64,000 nucleotides of DNA, from NCBI RefSeq assembly GCF_027887165.1, contig NC_077227.1, forward strand, positions 538,201,389-538,265,388, given 5' to 3'. The translations under genes and the position numbers were made by a program. How positions within the stretch are numbered: position 1 is the first letter of the stretch; every line of letters starts with the position of its first letter. Positions 52,031-62,504 of this stretch are shown in pieces. The stretch is from Monodelphis domestica (taxonomy: Eukaryota > Chordata > Mammalia > Didelphimorphia > Didelphidae). The notes under the pieces are model-generated. The model searched no databases. It was not told the origin of the DNA and saw nothing but the letters and a program-made list of their open reading frames with translations.

Positions 52031-52850
52031 ATTTGTCCCGTGTAATGGGGGCAGCAAAGATCTCCTCTGCCATCAGTGGACAAGCTTCCATCTCTGTTTC
52101 ATTTTGTCCATAAATCTTGGGCTGCTTGGATGCCTGCTTGATGGTATCAGCAAAGCTGTGAGGACTCTGATAGGAGAGAAGCATCTCTAGTACCATCTGT
52201 GGAGGTGAGATGATTCTTGAAGAAGACAAGAAGCAGTTTCAGGTACCAGATCAGAAAACTAGAGCCAATAAAATGGCTGCAGAGTCAAGAAGGCTTCCTT
52301 CGGTTGCATTTGACTCATGGCAGAATAGACTGAGCAAAAGGGGGAAGCAGAGCAAAAGGTCTGAACCCCCAGAGTGTGTTGTCACTATACTGAGAAAGAG
52401 GCAGCATCAATCTCCACTGTGCTTTCAGGTTGCTGTTCTGAGAAGCCCAATACCACTTGCTACATATATACTAAGGTCAGAGCATCTTCTTGTGAGTGAA
52501 CTTTTGTAATGGGCCCCTCTCTTGCTGTGATGGAGATAGGGGCAGGGAGGACAGAGAGAGTGGACTCCCAGCCTCAAGTCCCTGGATGTTTAGGAGGTGG
52601 TATTTTAGGGAAATGGCTGGGTTGAGTATTTGTTGCCTGGTTTTAACCCTGTGGTATTGTTTACCTGGCCTTTGTTTAAAGTCAGCATCCTTTAGCCTTA
52701 CTATGATGTCATGTGTTGAATTTTGATCCTGTGGACCAAGTGGGGACTCATTTTTTTTTAGTAGATTGTCTCAAGCAGGTTCCACAAACTTGACTATAAC
52801 ATTAGGACACAGCCCACATAATGACATGTTATATATATATATATAATCTT
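52031..52850. other. about 0.8 kb unassigned, no gene seen
   Basis: Frames 52210-52509 and 52496-52726 show no motif. A (TA)n run is at 52832-52846. Confidence 0.4.
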
Positions 52851-52854
52851 GTTT

Positions 52855-53008
52855 AACTTGTTTGGCATCTAAGCCCATTCCCAGACTACACTATAAGCTC
52901 CACGAGGACACACTACTTCTTATTGAAACCTGTGTGTCCTTCCGTGGTCCATCACAGTGGTGCTCTGCACCAAGTAGGTGTCTGATAATTGGATGAATGA
53001 TAGACTCT
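52855..53008 (+). mobile_element. L2 3' end
   Basis: 'ttcccagactacactataag', 'ctccacgaggacacac', 'tgctctgcaccaagtaggtg'. Confidence 0.75.
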
Positions 53009-53109
53009 TTATCATCTCTGAAACAAAGACAGATGGCATTGACTTATTTCATCTCTTTAGAAAGGGAAAAGAAGAAACAATTGACTTGGCAGGTTGTGTC
53101 ATATTTTAG

Positions 53110-53262
53110 AGAACTTAATAATCACCTTCATTTTATAAATGTAAAAACTGTGGTTCAGAGATGTTGTTTGTGACTTGTTCCAGTTCATTCCAGTAAGAAG
53201 TAGCCAAACTGCAAGATTTGTACTTTTGTCCTCTGATTCCAAGTCTGGGCTTTTCCCACAAA
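53110..53262 (-). mobile_element. type C CORE-SINE, antisense
   Basis: 'cttcattttataaatgtaaa', 'aactgtggttcagagatg', 'tctgattccaagtctgggct'. Confidence 0.75.
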
Positions 53263-53284
53263 TAAAGGGAGGAAAAAAATTATA

Positions 53285-53400
53285 AAATTTCTATTCTATA
53301 TGAGGGTAGGAACTCTTTCATTGTTGTGTTTGTGTCTTCTAGTATTTAGCATAATGTTTGGCACATAGTAGGTGATGAACAACAATTCGTGTATGGGTAT
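53285..53400 (+). mobile_element. L2 3' end
   Basis: 'gagggtaggaactctttcat', 'gcataatgtttggcacatag'. Confidence 0.75.
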
Positions 53401-53407
53401 GAATTGA

Positions 53408-53657
53408 TGAGACAGCTAAATACCTAATAGAAAAGATTTTGGCTCTGGAGTCAGGAAGTCTCAAGTTTGAATCCTGCCTAGGACATTTACTGTGACCCAA
53501 AGCAAGTCACTTACCTTCATTTAGCTTCAGTTTCCTCGTTTTTAAAATGGAGATAACAGTACCTACCTCAGAAAGATGTGAAAAGAAGATAGAGGTAAAA
53601 TAAATACTCTGCAAACCTTAAAGTGCTATCTAAATATTAGCTATTATTTTTTATTGA
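53408..53657 (+). mobile_element. type C CORE-SINE, complete, L2-like tail
   Basis: 'agtttgaatcctgcctagga', 'cttcagtttcctcgttttta', 'aaaccttaaagtgctatcta', 'ttagctattatttttta'. Confidence 0.92.
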
Positions 53658-54245
53658 TTGATTCAACACCAATTATCTTAATCAGGGCTTTTCCTGAGCC
53701 TGAAGACCGAGCACTGGTTGTCACTCAGTGTTATTGGAGCAGCCTCACAAAGACCATGCCCTCCACGTTCTCATAGCAGGCAGTACTTCATGCTGCAGGA
53801 CCAGCTAACAACTACCACTATTTTTTAAAAAAATTTTTCAAACTTGGCCCTGTTAGAAGGGGAAATAAGGAAAGCTTTGTGCAGGGTGTGGTGGGAGTTG
53901 ACTTTACCAGATGCCTGGTCACTTGCTGCCCCAGCAACAGCAGAGGAAACTTGAACAGAAGTACCAATGAGGGAGTGTTAGAGATGGCCAGTGTGTGGAG
54001 GGGTATCTTCCTTCTTAACATTGTGCTGTGAGATTCTATGAAATAATCCCTAAATAGCTCTAAATTTTTGCTAATCTCCTTCCCAAGAGCCACATGGACT
54101 AATGAACTAGAGTCAATGGAAGCCCCAAGCTAGCATGGCAAAAGGAGATCCACTGACTAGATCTGTCCAGTAGAACCTAGGGAGAGGAGCTAGACATGTT
54201 ATTTTCATTTTGTACATGCAATCCCTGGATGATGCCAAGGGCAGG
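53658..54245. other. no gene seen
   Basis: Unassigned; minus frame 53818-54093 without motif. Confidence 0.4.
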
Positions 54246-54249
54246 TAGG

Positions 54250-54400
54250 AACCTTCTCTACAGCTTTAGAGTTTTAGTTGGCTAGAGGAATAAGAGCTTA
54301 TGTAACTTGCCCAGGAACTGGCACAGCCAGTTTGTGTCAGAGATTGGACTTGAACCATGGTCTTCTATGAGGCTGGCTCTTTCCATTATGTCAAGCATTA
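54250..54400 (-). mobile_element. SINE, antisense (5S/tRNA-unrelated type)
   Basis: 'ctacagctttagagttttag', 'gtgtcagagattggacttga', 'accatggtcttct'. Confidence 0.7.
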
Positions 54401-54482
54401 TGATATTATGGAGAAAGCTCTGACATCAGAAGATCTAGCTTTAACTCCTGCTTTTCCAACTCACTTGGGCAAGTCAGTTTAG
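54401..54482 (+). mobile_element. type C CORE-SINE, head half
   Basis: 'attatggagaaagctctgac', 'cacttgggcaagtcagttt'. Confidence 0.65.
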
Positions 54483-54519
54483 ACTAAAGAATTTGAGGAA
54501 TTTAGGACAAATTGGGAAA

Positions 54520-54625
54520 TTGGGAAGAATTTGAGATGTGGAAGGGATCTCAGAAATCATCTATTTTATAGATGAAGAAATTGAGGCCCAGAAAGGTAAA
54601 GGGACTACCTGTTCAAAGTTATATC
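54520..54625 (-). mobile_element. type C CORE-SINE, antisense
   Basis: 'ttttatagatgaagaaattg', 'aggcccagaaaggtaaa'. Confidence 0.75.
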
Positions 54626-54667
54626 ATGAGTTCCATTCAGCTACAAAAATATGGTCATTCATCAGAA

Positions 54668-54872
54668 TAAATGCATAGACTCTTAGAGCTGGAAGGGACT
54701 TAGAGAACATCTAATCCAATTCCCTCATTTTACAGAGGAAAAAGCTGAGACCTGAGAGGCAAAATCATTTGCCTAATTCAGAAAGCTACTGGGTAGGAAA
54801 CAGGATTTGAATCAAGGTCTTCCAATTCCAAATCCAATGGTCTTCCTATTATGTAACTGCCTCAGCTCCTCA
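54668..54872 (-). mobile_element. type C CORE-SINE, antisense, complete
   Basis: 'agactcttagagctggaagg', 'cattttacagaggaaaaagc', 'aacaggatttgaatcaaggt', 'attatgtaactgcctc'. Confidence 0.9.
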
Positions 54873-54894
54873 TCAAATGAGGGGATTAGACTGA

Positions 54895-55015
54895 ATGTTT
54901 ATTTCTTAATCTTGCCAACTAGATAATAAACTTCTAGAAGAATAAGGTCCATACCTTATGTTCCCTATGGTGACTTGCACATTGTTGGCATTCATATATT
55001 TATTTAATTGAAAGA
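54895..55015 (+). mobile_element. L2 3' end
   Basis: 'aactagataataaacttcta', 'gtgacttgcacattgttggc'. Confidence 0.65.
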
Positions 55016-56345
55016 ATCAAATCTAAGGATCCTTCCATTTCTAAAAAGCATTCTAAAAACCATCACCCCAATATTAGAAGTCTTTATAAGACTGATGAAT
55101 GCATACAAGCACATTCTGTGCCTTGTAAGTATATAGTTGTTTGACCATCTAACAGGTAAAATATAGGAGTGAACTAGGAAGGAGCTCATTAAATAGGAGG
55201 GTTCAAAGCAGATTGCTGGACACAGTTGAATGATTGAGGAAAGAATTTAAAACAAAAGTGACTGAGGTAGAAGTCAAATACTTTTCTCCCCTCCCATTCC
55301 TGTCTATGGGAGACCAATAAGAATCCTTAGACTTAGATACTTTCTTTAGCAGTGTGTTGAAAGGGGGCTTCTGAGAGGATATGGGATGCCCTTTAGCAAT
55401 CAGACATTAAGTTGAAGTAATAAGAACTTTCTAATTCTAGGTCAGATAGAGGCTTGGAACAGATACCAATGCTTTGGTGTATAGAAAGTTAAGGTAAAAA
55501 AGTATAGTGCTTGCAGGTGCTACTTAGTTAACTGGCTATTCTGGATTCTGAGTTTCTAGAGACAAAACTGTCCTTTTGAGGAGGAAAACTTATCAAGACC
55601 AGCTGAGAAAGGCTTTGAGAATGTCATAATCTTCAATAGGGAAAAAAAAAAAGCTAAGGATTTTTTCCTAGTCTGATACTGGATATTTGAGGGTCTTTTT
55701 TAATTAAGTTAAAAGAGAGATGGGAGATACCACTCCTCTTCTTTCTATATGGAAAAGATAACCCCTAAGCTGAATACTACAACTGAAATTGGAAGCATTC
55801 TCAAGTTGACATCAATTAGCAGCAAACTCAAGACTAATAAAGCACAATCAAAAGAGTGATGTGACACTAGTAAAGAGAATTACTTGAGAGATACTTTATA
55901 CCTCACTCACATACCTGAAAACGATTTACATGCATGCCTTTCAGAGGTTCATGCCAACCAGGTTAGCAGGAAGTAAGTGAAGGGAGCCACTCAATAATAC
56001 TTCCAGAAGACAAAGTGGAGCCCTCCAGCATAAAGGATATGAGTTTCTTCTCCGGGATGGAGGCTTAGGATGTCCCCTCTTCCCATTGATGGGTCTGTGT
56101 AGTCATGAAAGCCAAGATTAAAAGGAAAATAGTCCCTCAACATTTTTTCTGTGCTATACTACTTCATTAATTGTCTTTGCTTTGAATTAATTTCATCTTC
56201 TATCTAACAAGTTTTTAAAAAAATATTAGTGGTAAATACTCATGTGCTATTTTTTTTAAGCGAGCAGATACAGGGTACTTTAAGCTCAGATCCATATGTG
56301 AAGAAGAAATGGGGGACCCAAGGTGCAATATTATAGACAATTTAG
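55016..56345. other. about 1.3 kb unassigned, no gene seen
   Basis: No family signature and no frame over 61 codons. Longest unexplained stretch with 12.8-13.9 and 48.3-49.6 kb. Confidence 0.4.
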
Positions 56346-56349
56346 TTTC

Positions 56350-56484
56350 AACCTCTTCATTTTGAACAGATGTAAAAATGGAGACAATAGTGATCCACTC
56401 AAGATTATTACACAGTTAATGAGTGGGAGAAGTAAAACTTGAACCATGGCCTTCAAATTCTTAGTTTCCTGTTCTTTCCACTGT
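56350..56484 (-). mobile_element. type C CORE-SINE, antisense
   Basis: 'agatgtaaaaatggagacaa', 'gaagtaaaacttgaaccatg', 'ttcctgttctttccac'. Confidence 0.7.
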
Positions 56485-56678
56485 CAGGGAACCTTTGTGT
56501 GTCACAGACCCCTTTTGCAATCCAATGGAACCTATAGACTCCCTTTTGACTATAATGTTTTATGTACATTCATAATTGAAAGATTGCTAAATTTCAATTA
56601 AAGATTAGCAAAAACAAAGATAAAATCTTTTTCCCATACAAGTTAATGGACCACTAAAATCTACATTAAGAATCCCTG
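56485..56678. mobile_element. hAT-type non-autonomous DNA transposon
   Basis: Starts 'cagggaacctttgtgtgtca' and ends 'acattaagaatccctg', inverted ends beginning CAGGGA. Interior 'cagacccctttt' and 'ttaatggaccact' match the element at 15870-16200 in the opposite orientation. Confidence 0.75.
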
Positions 56679-56734
56679 CAATATGCTATTTGATGAGTGT
56701 CCTTCCCAAAGACCACATAATAGAATAATTGTGA

Positions 56735-56948
56735 TAATTCACTTTTCTATAATACTTTGAAGTATATAAATTATTTTTCTAACAATCATAGGTGTGTAGA
56801 TACGACCCCCATTTTACCAATGAGAAAACAAGCTTAGAGATTTTCAGTGATTTTCCTTTGGTCACAAAACTTGTAAGTATAAAAGTTAGTACTCAAACCA
56901 AAAGTTTCTTTACTCCATGTCCACCAATCTTTCCAGTATGCCACAAAG
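56735..56948 (-). mobile_element. type C CORE-SINE, antisense, with L2-like tail
   Basis: 'tataatactttgaagtatat', 'cattttaccaatgagaaaac', 'cacaaaacttgtaagtataa'. Confidence 0.75.
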
Positions 56949-56984
56949 TTTCATCTTCCCTCCTTAACCACTTTTTGTGTTTTA

Positions 56985-57085
56985 TTATTTACCATAGGAT
57001 TCTAATTGTAAAGGGCTTATATACTTAGCATATATTAAGCACGATATGAATGTTAGCTGGTATTATTATTACTTATTCATTCTTT
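56985..57085 (+). mobile_element. type C CORE-SINE tail
   Basis: 'tgtaaagggcttatatactt', 'gatatgaatgttagctggta', (ATT)n. Confidence 0.65.
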
Positions 57086-57720
57086 CTATGTTTTCTAAAT
57101 TCACTCTTCCCCCCTCCAAGTACTTCATTATGGCATCTGAATCTGCTTCCCTTTTAAGGTATGATCCATTTCTAACCTCTTTGTACCATATGTAAGGCCA
57201 GTAGAGTCAATCAAGGAGGGGATTCAAGTACTGAAAATTTCACAAGGAATTTTCATTTGCAAACTTTTCCTTTTAATTCAAAATCTTATGAGTCACTGCA
57301 GAAAAAGTCACCAAAGGGAAAACTGCTTTTTTAAGGCTAATGCACATTCATTGTGCCTTGTTCTACTGGTAGTAAAAAATTAAAAATTGAAAAGGAATAA
57401 AGATCTTTTTTTTTCTCTCAACCTGGCCTTTCTATGGTTACCTTCAAGGTAAACACCTTCATCCTTCAGGGGGATTTTATATTAATTAATTTTTAAACCC
57501 TAACCCTTAATCTTTTAAGGATGAAATTCTAAAGACACAAACAAAAATTAATCCAATGAGGATGAAAAAGGGCCAGTGGGGAGGGGAATTAGCTAATGAA
57601 ATCAATGTTGCAAATAGAGAGAATTCATTCAAAAATTCAGTTTTTAAACAGATATAGAAGTAAGGGTAGGTAATAGAGGATGAAAATAATAAAAGAATAC
57701 CATGCTCCTATAAGAATAGT
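57086..57720. other. no gene seen
   Basis: A/T-rich unassigned sequence. Confidence 0.4.
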
Positions 57721-57723
57721 TTT

Positions 57724-57860
57724 AAAATCTGGCCTCTGACACTTTCTAGCTGTGTGACCCTGGGAAAGTCACTTAACCCCCATTGCCTAGCCCTTACCAC
57801 TCTTCTACCTTAGAACCAATACATAGTATTGATTCTAAGATGGTAAGGGTTTAAAAAAAG
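57724..57860 (+). mobile_element. type A CORE-SINE, 5'-truncated
   Basis: 'aaatctggcctctgacactt', 'ctgtgtgaccctgggaaagt', 'cctagcccttaccactcttc', tail 'ggtaagggtttaaaaaaaga' that passes into the next microsatellite. Confidence 0.92.
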
Positions 57861-58070
57861 AAAGGAAGGAAGGAAGGAAGGAAGGAAGGAAGGAAGGAAG
57901 GAAGGAAGGAAGGAAGGAAGGAAGGAAGGAAGGAGGAAGGAAGGAGGAAGGAAGGAAGGAAGGAAGGAAGGAAGGAAGGAAGGAAGGAAGGAAGGAAGGA
58001 AGGAAGGAAGGAAGGAAGGAAGGAAGGAAGGAAGGAAGGAAGGAAGGAAGGAAGGAAGGAAGGAAGGAAG
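57861..58070. repeat. (AAGG)n microsatellite on a SINE tail
   Basis: About 210 bp of tetramer with two AGG interruptions near 57932-57947. Grew from the A-tail of the SINE at 57724. Frames through it give FLPS repeats only. Confidence 0.97.
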
Positions 58071-58176
58071 AAAAAATTCAAGAGCTCTATAGCTCCCCAA
58101 GTGAACTGAAGTTTTTTTATAACACATGCTAATAACAAGAAGGATATTTTAACCCAATTATTGGTAGCAAAAATAG

Positions 58177-58232
58177 GAAAGCAAAGCAAAGCAAAGCAAA
58201 GCGGAAAGGGAAAGGGAAAGGGAAAGGGAAAG

Positions 58233-58263
<31 letters not shown>

Positions 58264-58414
58264 GAAAAGAAAAGAAAAGAAAAGAAAAGAAAAGAAAAGA
58301 AAAGAAAAGAAAAGAAAAGAAAAGAAAAGAAAAGAAAAGAAAAGAAAAGAAAAGAAAAGAAAAGAAAAGAAAAGAAAAGAAAAGAAAGGAAAAGAAAGGA
58401 AAAGAAAGGAAAAG
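58177..58414. repeat. compound purine microsatellite
   Basis: Blocks in order: (GCAAA)n to about 58202, (GGGAAA)n to about 58231, (AAAAG)n to about 58385, then AAAGG/AAAAG mixed units. All-purine apart from the C of the first block. Confidence 0.97.
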
Positions 58415-59095
58415 GACTGATCATAGGGGTGGGTAAACAAGGTGAAGGAGATGGGATGATAATAATGGTTGGCAAATAACAGGCAGAATTACAGCATCCT
58501 CTTCCAAGGAGAACCATCTTTGGATTGGGAAAGGTAGGAATCAAATTATTAACAAGAAGTGGAAATGAAAGATAAATGAAGAACCAATCCAAAGGCATCT
58601 AGCCTTCCACAAAGAGTGCAAGTCAGCAGGCTTGTGTGAACGATATCATAGGGTGTTAAAATTTCTCGTTGATGTAACTGCTCAGCCTCTGTTCATAATC
58701 TTTGAAAGATCTCAGATTTTGGAGTACTGCTGGGCTAGAGAGGAACAAATGTTCCTATGTTTAAAAAAGAAAAAAGGGGGCATGTCTGAAAACGATTGAC
58801 CTTGACTTCTAGAATCTGCAACATTCGAGAATGCAGGGAATGGCTTGTAAGAATTTACAGCATCCTCTTTACAATATACCTAACAAACAAGCCAGGAACC
58901 TCAGGTCAGTAGCCTAGGGTAGGCAGCTTTTAGATTACAAACTTAGAAAAATTGAAAGCAGGATATACAAAATAACACCACAGTTTCACGAAAATCACCG
59001 GTCTTCTATTCCAGCCATATTGTTCTAAGAGAACCTGAGTGCCTTGCAGCATTATGGAAGTGCTTTTCATGTAGAACAGATTAGAATGAAGTCAG
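58415..59095. other. no gene seen
   Basis: Unassigned. Confidence 0.4.
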
Positions 59096-59097
59096 GG

Positions 59098-59218
59098 TTT
59101 CAGTGTGACCCTACACATACTTACCTCTCTAAACCTCAGTTTCCGTATTTGTAAAAGGAGTAGGTTGGCCTGGATGGTTTCCAGGGTTCCTTCTAACGCA
59201 AATCTATGGGTCTTATGT
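59098..59218 (+). mobile_element. type C CORE-SINE
   Basis: 'taaacctcagtttccgtatt', 'tgtaaaaggagtagg', 'ggttccttctaacgcaaatc'. Confidence 0.8.
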
Positions 59219-59262
59219 ACTGTGAAGCTCCACATTCATCATGGCTTTGGGTTCTTATTCTT

Positions 59263-59297
59263 TTTTTTTTTAATATTATTTTATTTGGTCGTTTTCA
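59263..59297 (-). mobile_element. 35-bp L1 insertion (extreme 5' truncation)
   Basis: A T-run followed by 'attattttatttggtcgttt' is the antisense end of the young L1 family (compare 31392-31420). It sits between perfect 15-bp duplications 'tgggttcttattctt' (59248-59262, 59298-59312). Confidence 0.92.
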
Positions 59298-59322
59298 TGG
59301 GTTCTTATTCTTACCAACTGAT

Positions 59323-59575
59323 CTTGGGCAATAATAATAACTGACCATTGACAAAGGTTTGTGAAATGCTCTGTATGGATTCTCTCATTTGATCCTTACA
59401 TCAACACTGTAAAAAAGAGGTTCTCCATTTATAATTATCCTCATTTTCCAGATCAGGAAACTCAGCCTGAGAGAGGTTAATTGACTTATCCTTGGTCCCA
59501 GAGTTTATGTTAGAAATAGAATTCAAAGCCAGGGCTCATCTGACCCCACAGGACTCATCTAACCACTTCAACATA
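59323..59575 (-). mobile_element. type C CORE-SINE, antisense, L2-like tail
   Basis: (AAT)n start, 'ggtttgtgaaatgctctgta', 'tctcatttgatccttacatc', 'atcaggaaactcagcctgag'. Confidence 0.88.
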
Positions 59576-59579
59576 CTGT

Positions 59580-59692
59580 TTCTGTCATTTACTTTCCATG
59601 GACTTAATTCTTCTTACTTGTGAAATGTAGGGTTTTGAACTTGGTGTTCTCTAAGATCCTGTCCAACTCTGAAATTCTATGAAATTGCTGAC
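59580..59692 (+). mobile_element. type C CORE-SINE 3' part
   Basis: 'ttacttgtgaaatgtagggt', 'gatcctgtccaactctgaaa', 'ttctatga'. Confidence 0.65.
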
Positions 59693-60025
59693 ATTTGTGT
59701 GCATAACTCCCTACAATTTCCTTTGGAGGGAGATGGGGTATCAACTGCAGTTCACCTGCCTTTATGTTCCCTGAGATTGTGGAGAACTCTAGAGAGAGAA
59801 GACATTCATCCCTTTTGTGGGGCACAATGAAAGAAGAGCACAACTCAAGCAGGAAAGATCTTTATGGAAATCTTTCTGTGGTGGGAGCTGTTCTTGTGTT
59901 CTGTTGACCATGCTACACCCAAGAAAATCTTTCTGAGTTGTTCTTTTTTCATATTATCAGAGAATAGTAATACAAAAAAGGAGGCAGAAAAGGATAATGT
60001 GAACTTCCATTCCTCCAAGTATATT
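59693..60025. other. no gene seen
   Basis: Unassigned. Confidence 0.4.
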
Positions 60026-60029
60026 CACT

Positions 60030-60095
60030 TCTATGAACCACAATTTCTTAATCTAGAAAATAAGGAGGTTCAAGTAGAAGACCTCCAAAGTTCCT
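60030..60095 (+). mobile_element. type C CORE-SINE fragment
   Basis: 'cacaatttcttaatctagaa', 'acctccaaagttcc'. Confidence 0.55.
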
Positions 60096-60105
60096 CCCAT
60101 TTTTT

Positions 60106-60304
60106 TAAACCCTTACCTTCCATCTTAGAGTCAGTACTGTGTATTGGTTCCAAAGCAGAAGAGTGGTAAGGGCTAGGCAATGGGGGTCAAATGACTTGCC
60201 CAGGGTCACACAGCTGGGAAGTGTCTGAGGCCAAGTTTGAACCCAGGACCTCCTATCTCTAGTCCTGGCTCTCAATCCATTGAGCTACCCAGCTGCCCCC
60301 CCCC
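60106..60304 (-). mobile_element. type A CORE-SINE, antisense, full length
   Basis: 'aaacccttaccttccatctt', 'ggctaggcaatgggggtcaa', 'tgcccagggtcacacagctg', 'gagctacccagctgcccccc'. Duplication 'cccatttttt' (60096-60105, 60305-60314). Confidence 0.95.
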
Positions 60305-60511
60305 CCCATTTTTTAACATTTAATTCATTCTTTGCTTCTATGATCACCATCAAAGATGAACTAGCCAGAAAAAATGGTGCTGAAAAACCATGGTATCCTT
60401 GGAGTGTCAAAGACTTATACATCAACCATCCACCTAACCCAGCCTCCTGCCACTGTAGCACTTTCCCAGGAGGAATGGGATTGTTTGTAATGTTTCACTA
60501 AAGAACACTAT

Positions 60512-60669
60512 CAAGGCAATGTGTCATAGTGAGAAAAACAGTGCACTAATGGTCAAGAAGCCTGAGTACTAATATAGACTCTCTCACCTGTCCTATGACC
60601 TTACAGAAAGTGCTTCTTCTCTCTGACCCTCGATCTCCTTCTCTGTAAAATGAGGAGGTTGGATTCCAT
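60512..60669 (+). mobile_element. type C CORE-SINE, left part
   Basis: 'agtgagaaaaacagtgcact', 'tctgtaaaatgaggaggttg'. Continues at 60884 after a DNA transposon. Confidence 0.8.
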
Positions 60670-60883
60670 CACTGTTTCCCAAAGTGTGGCCCATTCCAAG
60701 CCCTTTCAGGGAGTCTACAAAGCCTAAACCATTTAAATAATAATATTCTGAGGTTTTAATTTCTAATACAATAAATATCAATAGAGGTAACCTATATAAA
60801 CCAAAAGCTCTTTGGAGTCCTCAATAATTTTTAGTCGGATATAGGGAATCTATTTGAAACTCAAAAAAGTTTGAGAAGCCCTG
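60670..60883. mobile_element. hAT-type non-autonomous DNA transposon
   Basis: Ends 'cactgtttcccaaagtgtgg' and (inverted) 'cagggcttctcaaacttttt' are diverged hAT-like inverted repeats. Inserted in the SINE, whose 3' end 'ggattccttccagctc' follows. Confidence 0.7.
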
Positions 60884-60940
60884 GAGAGGATGATCACTAG
60901 GATTCCTTCCAGCTCAAATATTCCATGATTCTATATGCCT
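60884..60940 (+). mobile_element. type C CORE-SINE, right part
   Basis: 'aggatgatcactaggattcc', 'ttccatgattctatatg'. Confidence 0.75.
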
Positions 60941-61465
60941 TTTCCTTGCCCAGGGCAGTCTCCAGCCTGAATATAAGGTAGCACAGATAGTCATTTCCAT
61001 CACCTTCTGGAGAACGTTGAGGAGAGCAGTCGAGGGGGACACGTGTAACATTTCTGCTCACCTGCCAGCTACTCTACCCAAGGAACCTTCATGTGCTGAT
61101 GATCTCCCAGAGATTCATCTACCATTTGTCTTCAATGAGAGGCCTTCGCTGGCCCACATCTGGCACAAACTACATCTCTCCGGCATGAATGAAAAGCAAA
61201 GTGTGAATGAATTCCCTGCACTGCAGTTACACGAGAAGGGGCTGGCTTTTGAGAAAAGCCAATTTGACATTCCCCAGACTTGGCTAGAGATGGAGGGGCA
61301 GGAATGTGGCTGAGTGTTTGCCTGGACACCGGCCAAAAGGCAGAGCTCAGTACAACAATGCCAGGATATTTCTGGATGAGCAGCTCTCTAGGATGAAGAT
61401 ATATACTTAGCCAGGGAAGCCTGCCGCAAAGGTCTCATAATCCAATTTATGGATTATTCAGAGCC
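60941..61465. other. unique sequence with an orphan ORF
   Basis: No repeat signature. Contains the frame at 61017-61313. Confidence 0.45.
61017..61313 (+). CDS. candidate orphan ORF, 98 codons, unrecognised
   Basis: Begins MRRAVEGDTCNISAHLPATL and ends WLEMEGQECG. Acidic and mixed, with no signal peptide, membrane helix or known domain. The start ATG has weak Kozak context ('acgttgaggagagc' follows; the first ATG is not in a strong setting). It lies in sequence not explained by repeats, but the antisense strand is also open (61115-61336), which points to composition rather than selection. Confidence 0.12.
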   Translation: MRRAVEGDTCNISAHLPATLPKEPSCADDLPEIHLPFVFNERPSLAHIWHKLHLSGMNEKQSVNEFPALQLHEKGLAFEKSQFDIPQTWLEMEGQECG

Positions 61466-61469
61466 TCAT

Positions 61470-61840
61470 TCTCAATTCAATTCAATTAACAAACGTGTAG
61501 TGAGCACTTACTCTGGGCAAACCATTTGTGCTAGGCACTGGGACGCAATATGATAATAAATAAGTCACAGCCTTTCCCCTCAAAAGGCTTATATTCTAGT
61601 AGGAGAGGTATAATACATGTAGAGTAGCTATAATAAAAAATGGAACAGGATAGGTGTGTAAGAGAGATTCAAAAGTATTCCTCAAGGACCAAGAAAGGAA
61701 AGGTCTTCTCTGACCTGGGGAGAATCCAAGATCCAGGAAAGTTCCAAGGAGAAAGTGACACCTGAGCTGTTTCTTAGAGAATGGGTAGAGTTTCTATAAG
61801 CACAGACCAATGGGAAAGTGTTGTGGTCAAAAGATAATAT
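61470..61840 (-). mobile_element. L2 3' region, antisense
   Basis: 'tgtgctaggcactgggacgc', 'aaggcttatattctagtagg', 'ctgacctggggagaatccaa'. Confidence 0.8.
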
Positions 61841-61900
61841 GCTTTAAATATTGATGGGATTGACTATCCACCTAAGATATAGACAACTGTACCATTTTTT

Positions 61901-62096
61901 TTAAACCCCTTACCTTCCATCTTGGAGTCAATACTATGTATTGGCTCCAAGGCAGAAGAGTGGTAAGGGCTAGGCAATAGGGGTCAAGTGACTTGCCCAG
62001 GGTCACACAGCTGGGAAGTGTCTGAGGCCAGATTTGAACCTAGGACCTCTGTCTCTAGGCCTGGCTCTCAATCTACTGAGCTACCCAGCTGCCCCC
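61901..62096 (-). mobile_element. type A CORE-SINE, antisense, full length
   Basis: 'accttccatcttggagtcaa', 'gggctaggcaataggggtca', 'agatttgaacctaggacctc', 'gagctacccagctgcccccc'. Confidence 0.95.
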
Positions 62097-62159
62097 CCAT
62101 ATTTTTTATATTTTTTAATAAGTCTAGCTTGAATATATGGGAATTGTTGAGGGAAACAA

Positions 62160-62422
62160 TAGGGGCAGCTAAATTGTGGAGTGGGTAGAGTATCTGTCCT
62201 GGAATCAGGAAAACCCATCTTCCTGAGTTCAAACCTGGTGTCAGATATTTCTTGGCTGTGTGACCCTGGGAAAGTCACTTAAACCTGTTTGTCTCAGTTT
62301 CCTCATCTATAAAATGAACTTGAGAAGGAAATAGCAAACCACTCCAGGATCTTGCCAAGAAAACCCAAAATGTAATCACAAAGGGTTAAACGTGTCTGAA
62401 AATGGTTGAACAACAACAAAAT
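62160..62422 (+). mobile_element. type B CORE-SINE (MAR1-like), complete
   Basis: 'aggggcagctaaattgtgga', 'tgagttcaaacctggtgtca', 'tggctgtgtgaccctgggaa', 'aagaaaacccaaaatgtaat', 'ggttgaacaacaacaaaa'. Confidence 0.93.
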
Positions 62423-62504
62423 AAATTCAAGGCCATTTGAGGAGAGAAGAAACCAGAATCTGGAAAGATCAGAGAAAAGCTTCAGGTAGAAGGTAGAACT
62501 TCTG

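Noticed and set aside
57861-58414. CRISPR-like or satellite array
   Set aside because: Units of 4-6 bp without spacers; plain microsatellites in a vertebrate genome.
57810-58598. FLPS and LFFSF repeat proteins on the minus strand, KKRKE on plus
   Set aside because: Microsatellite translations.
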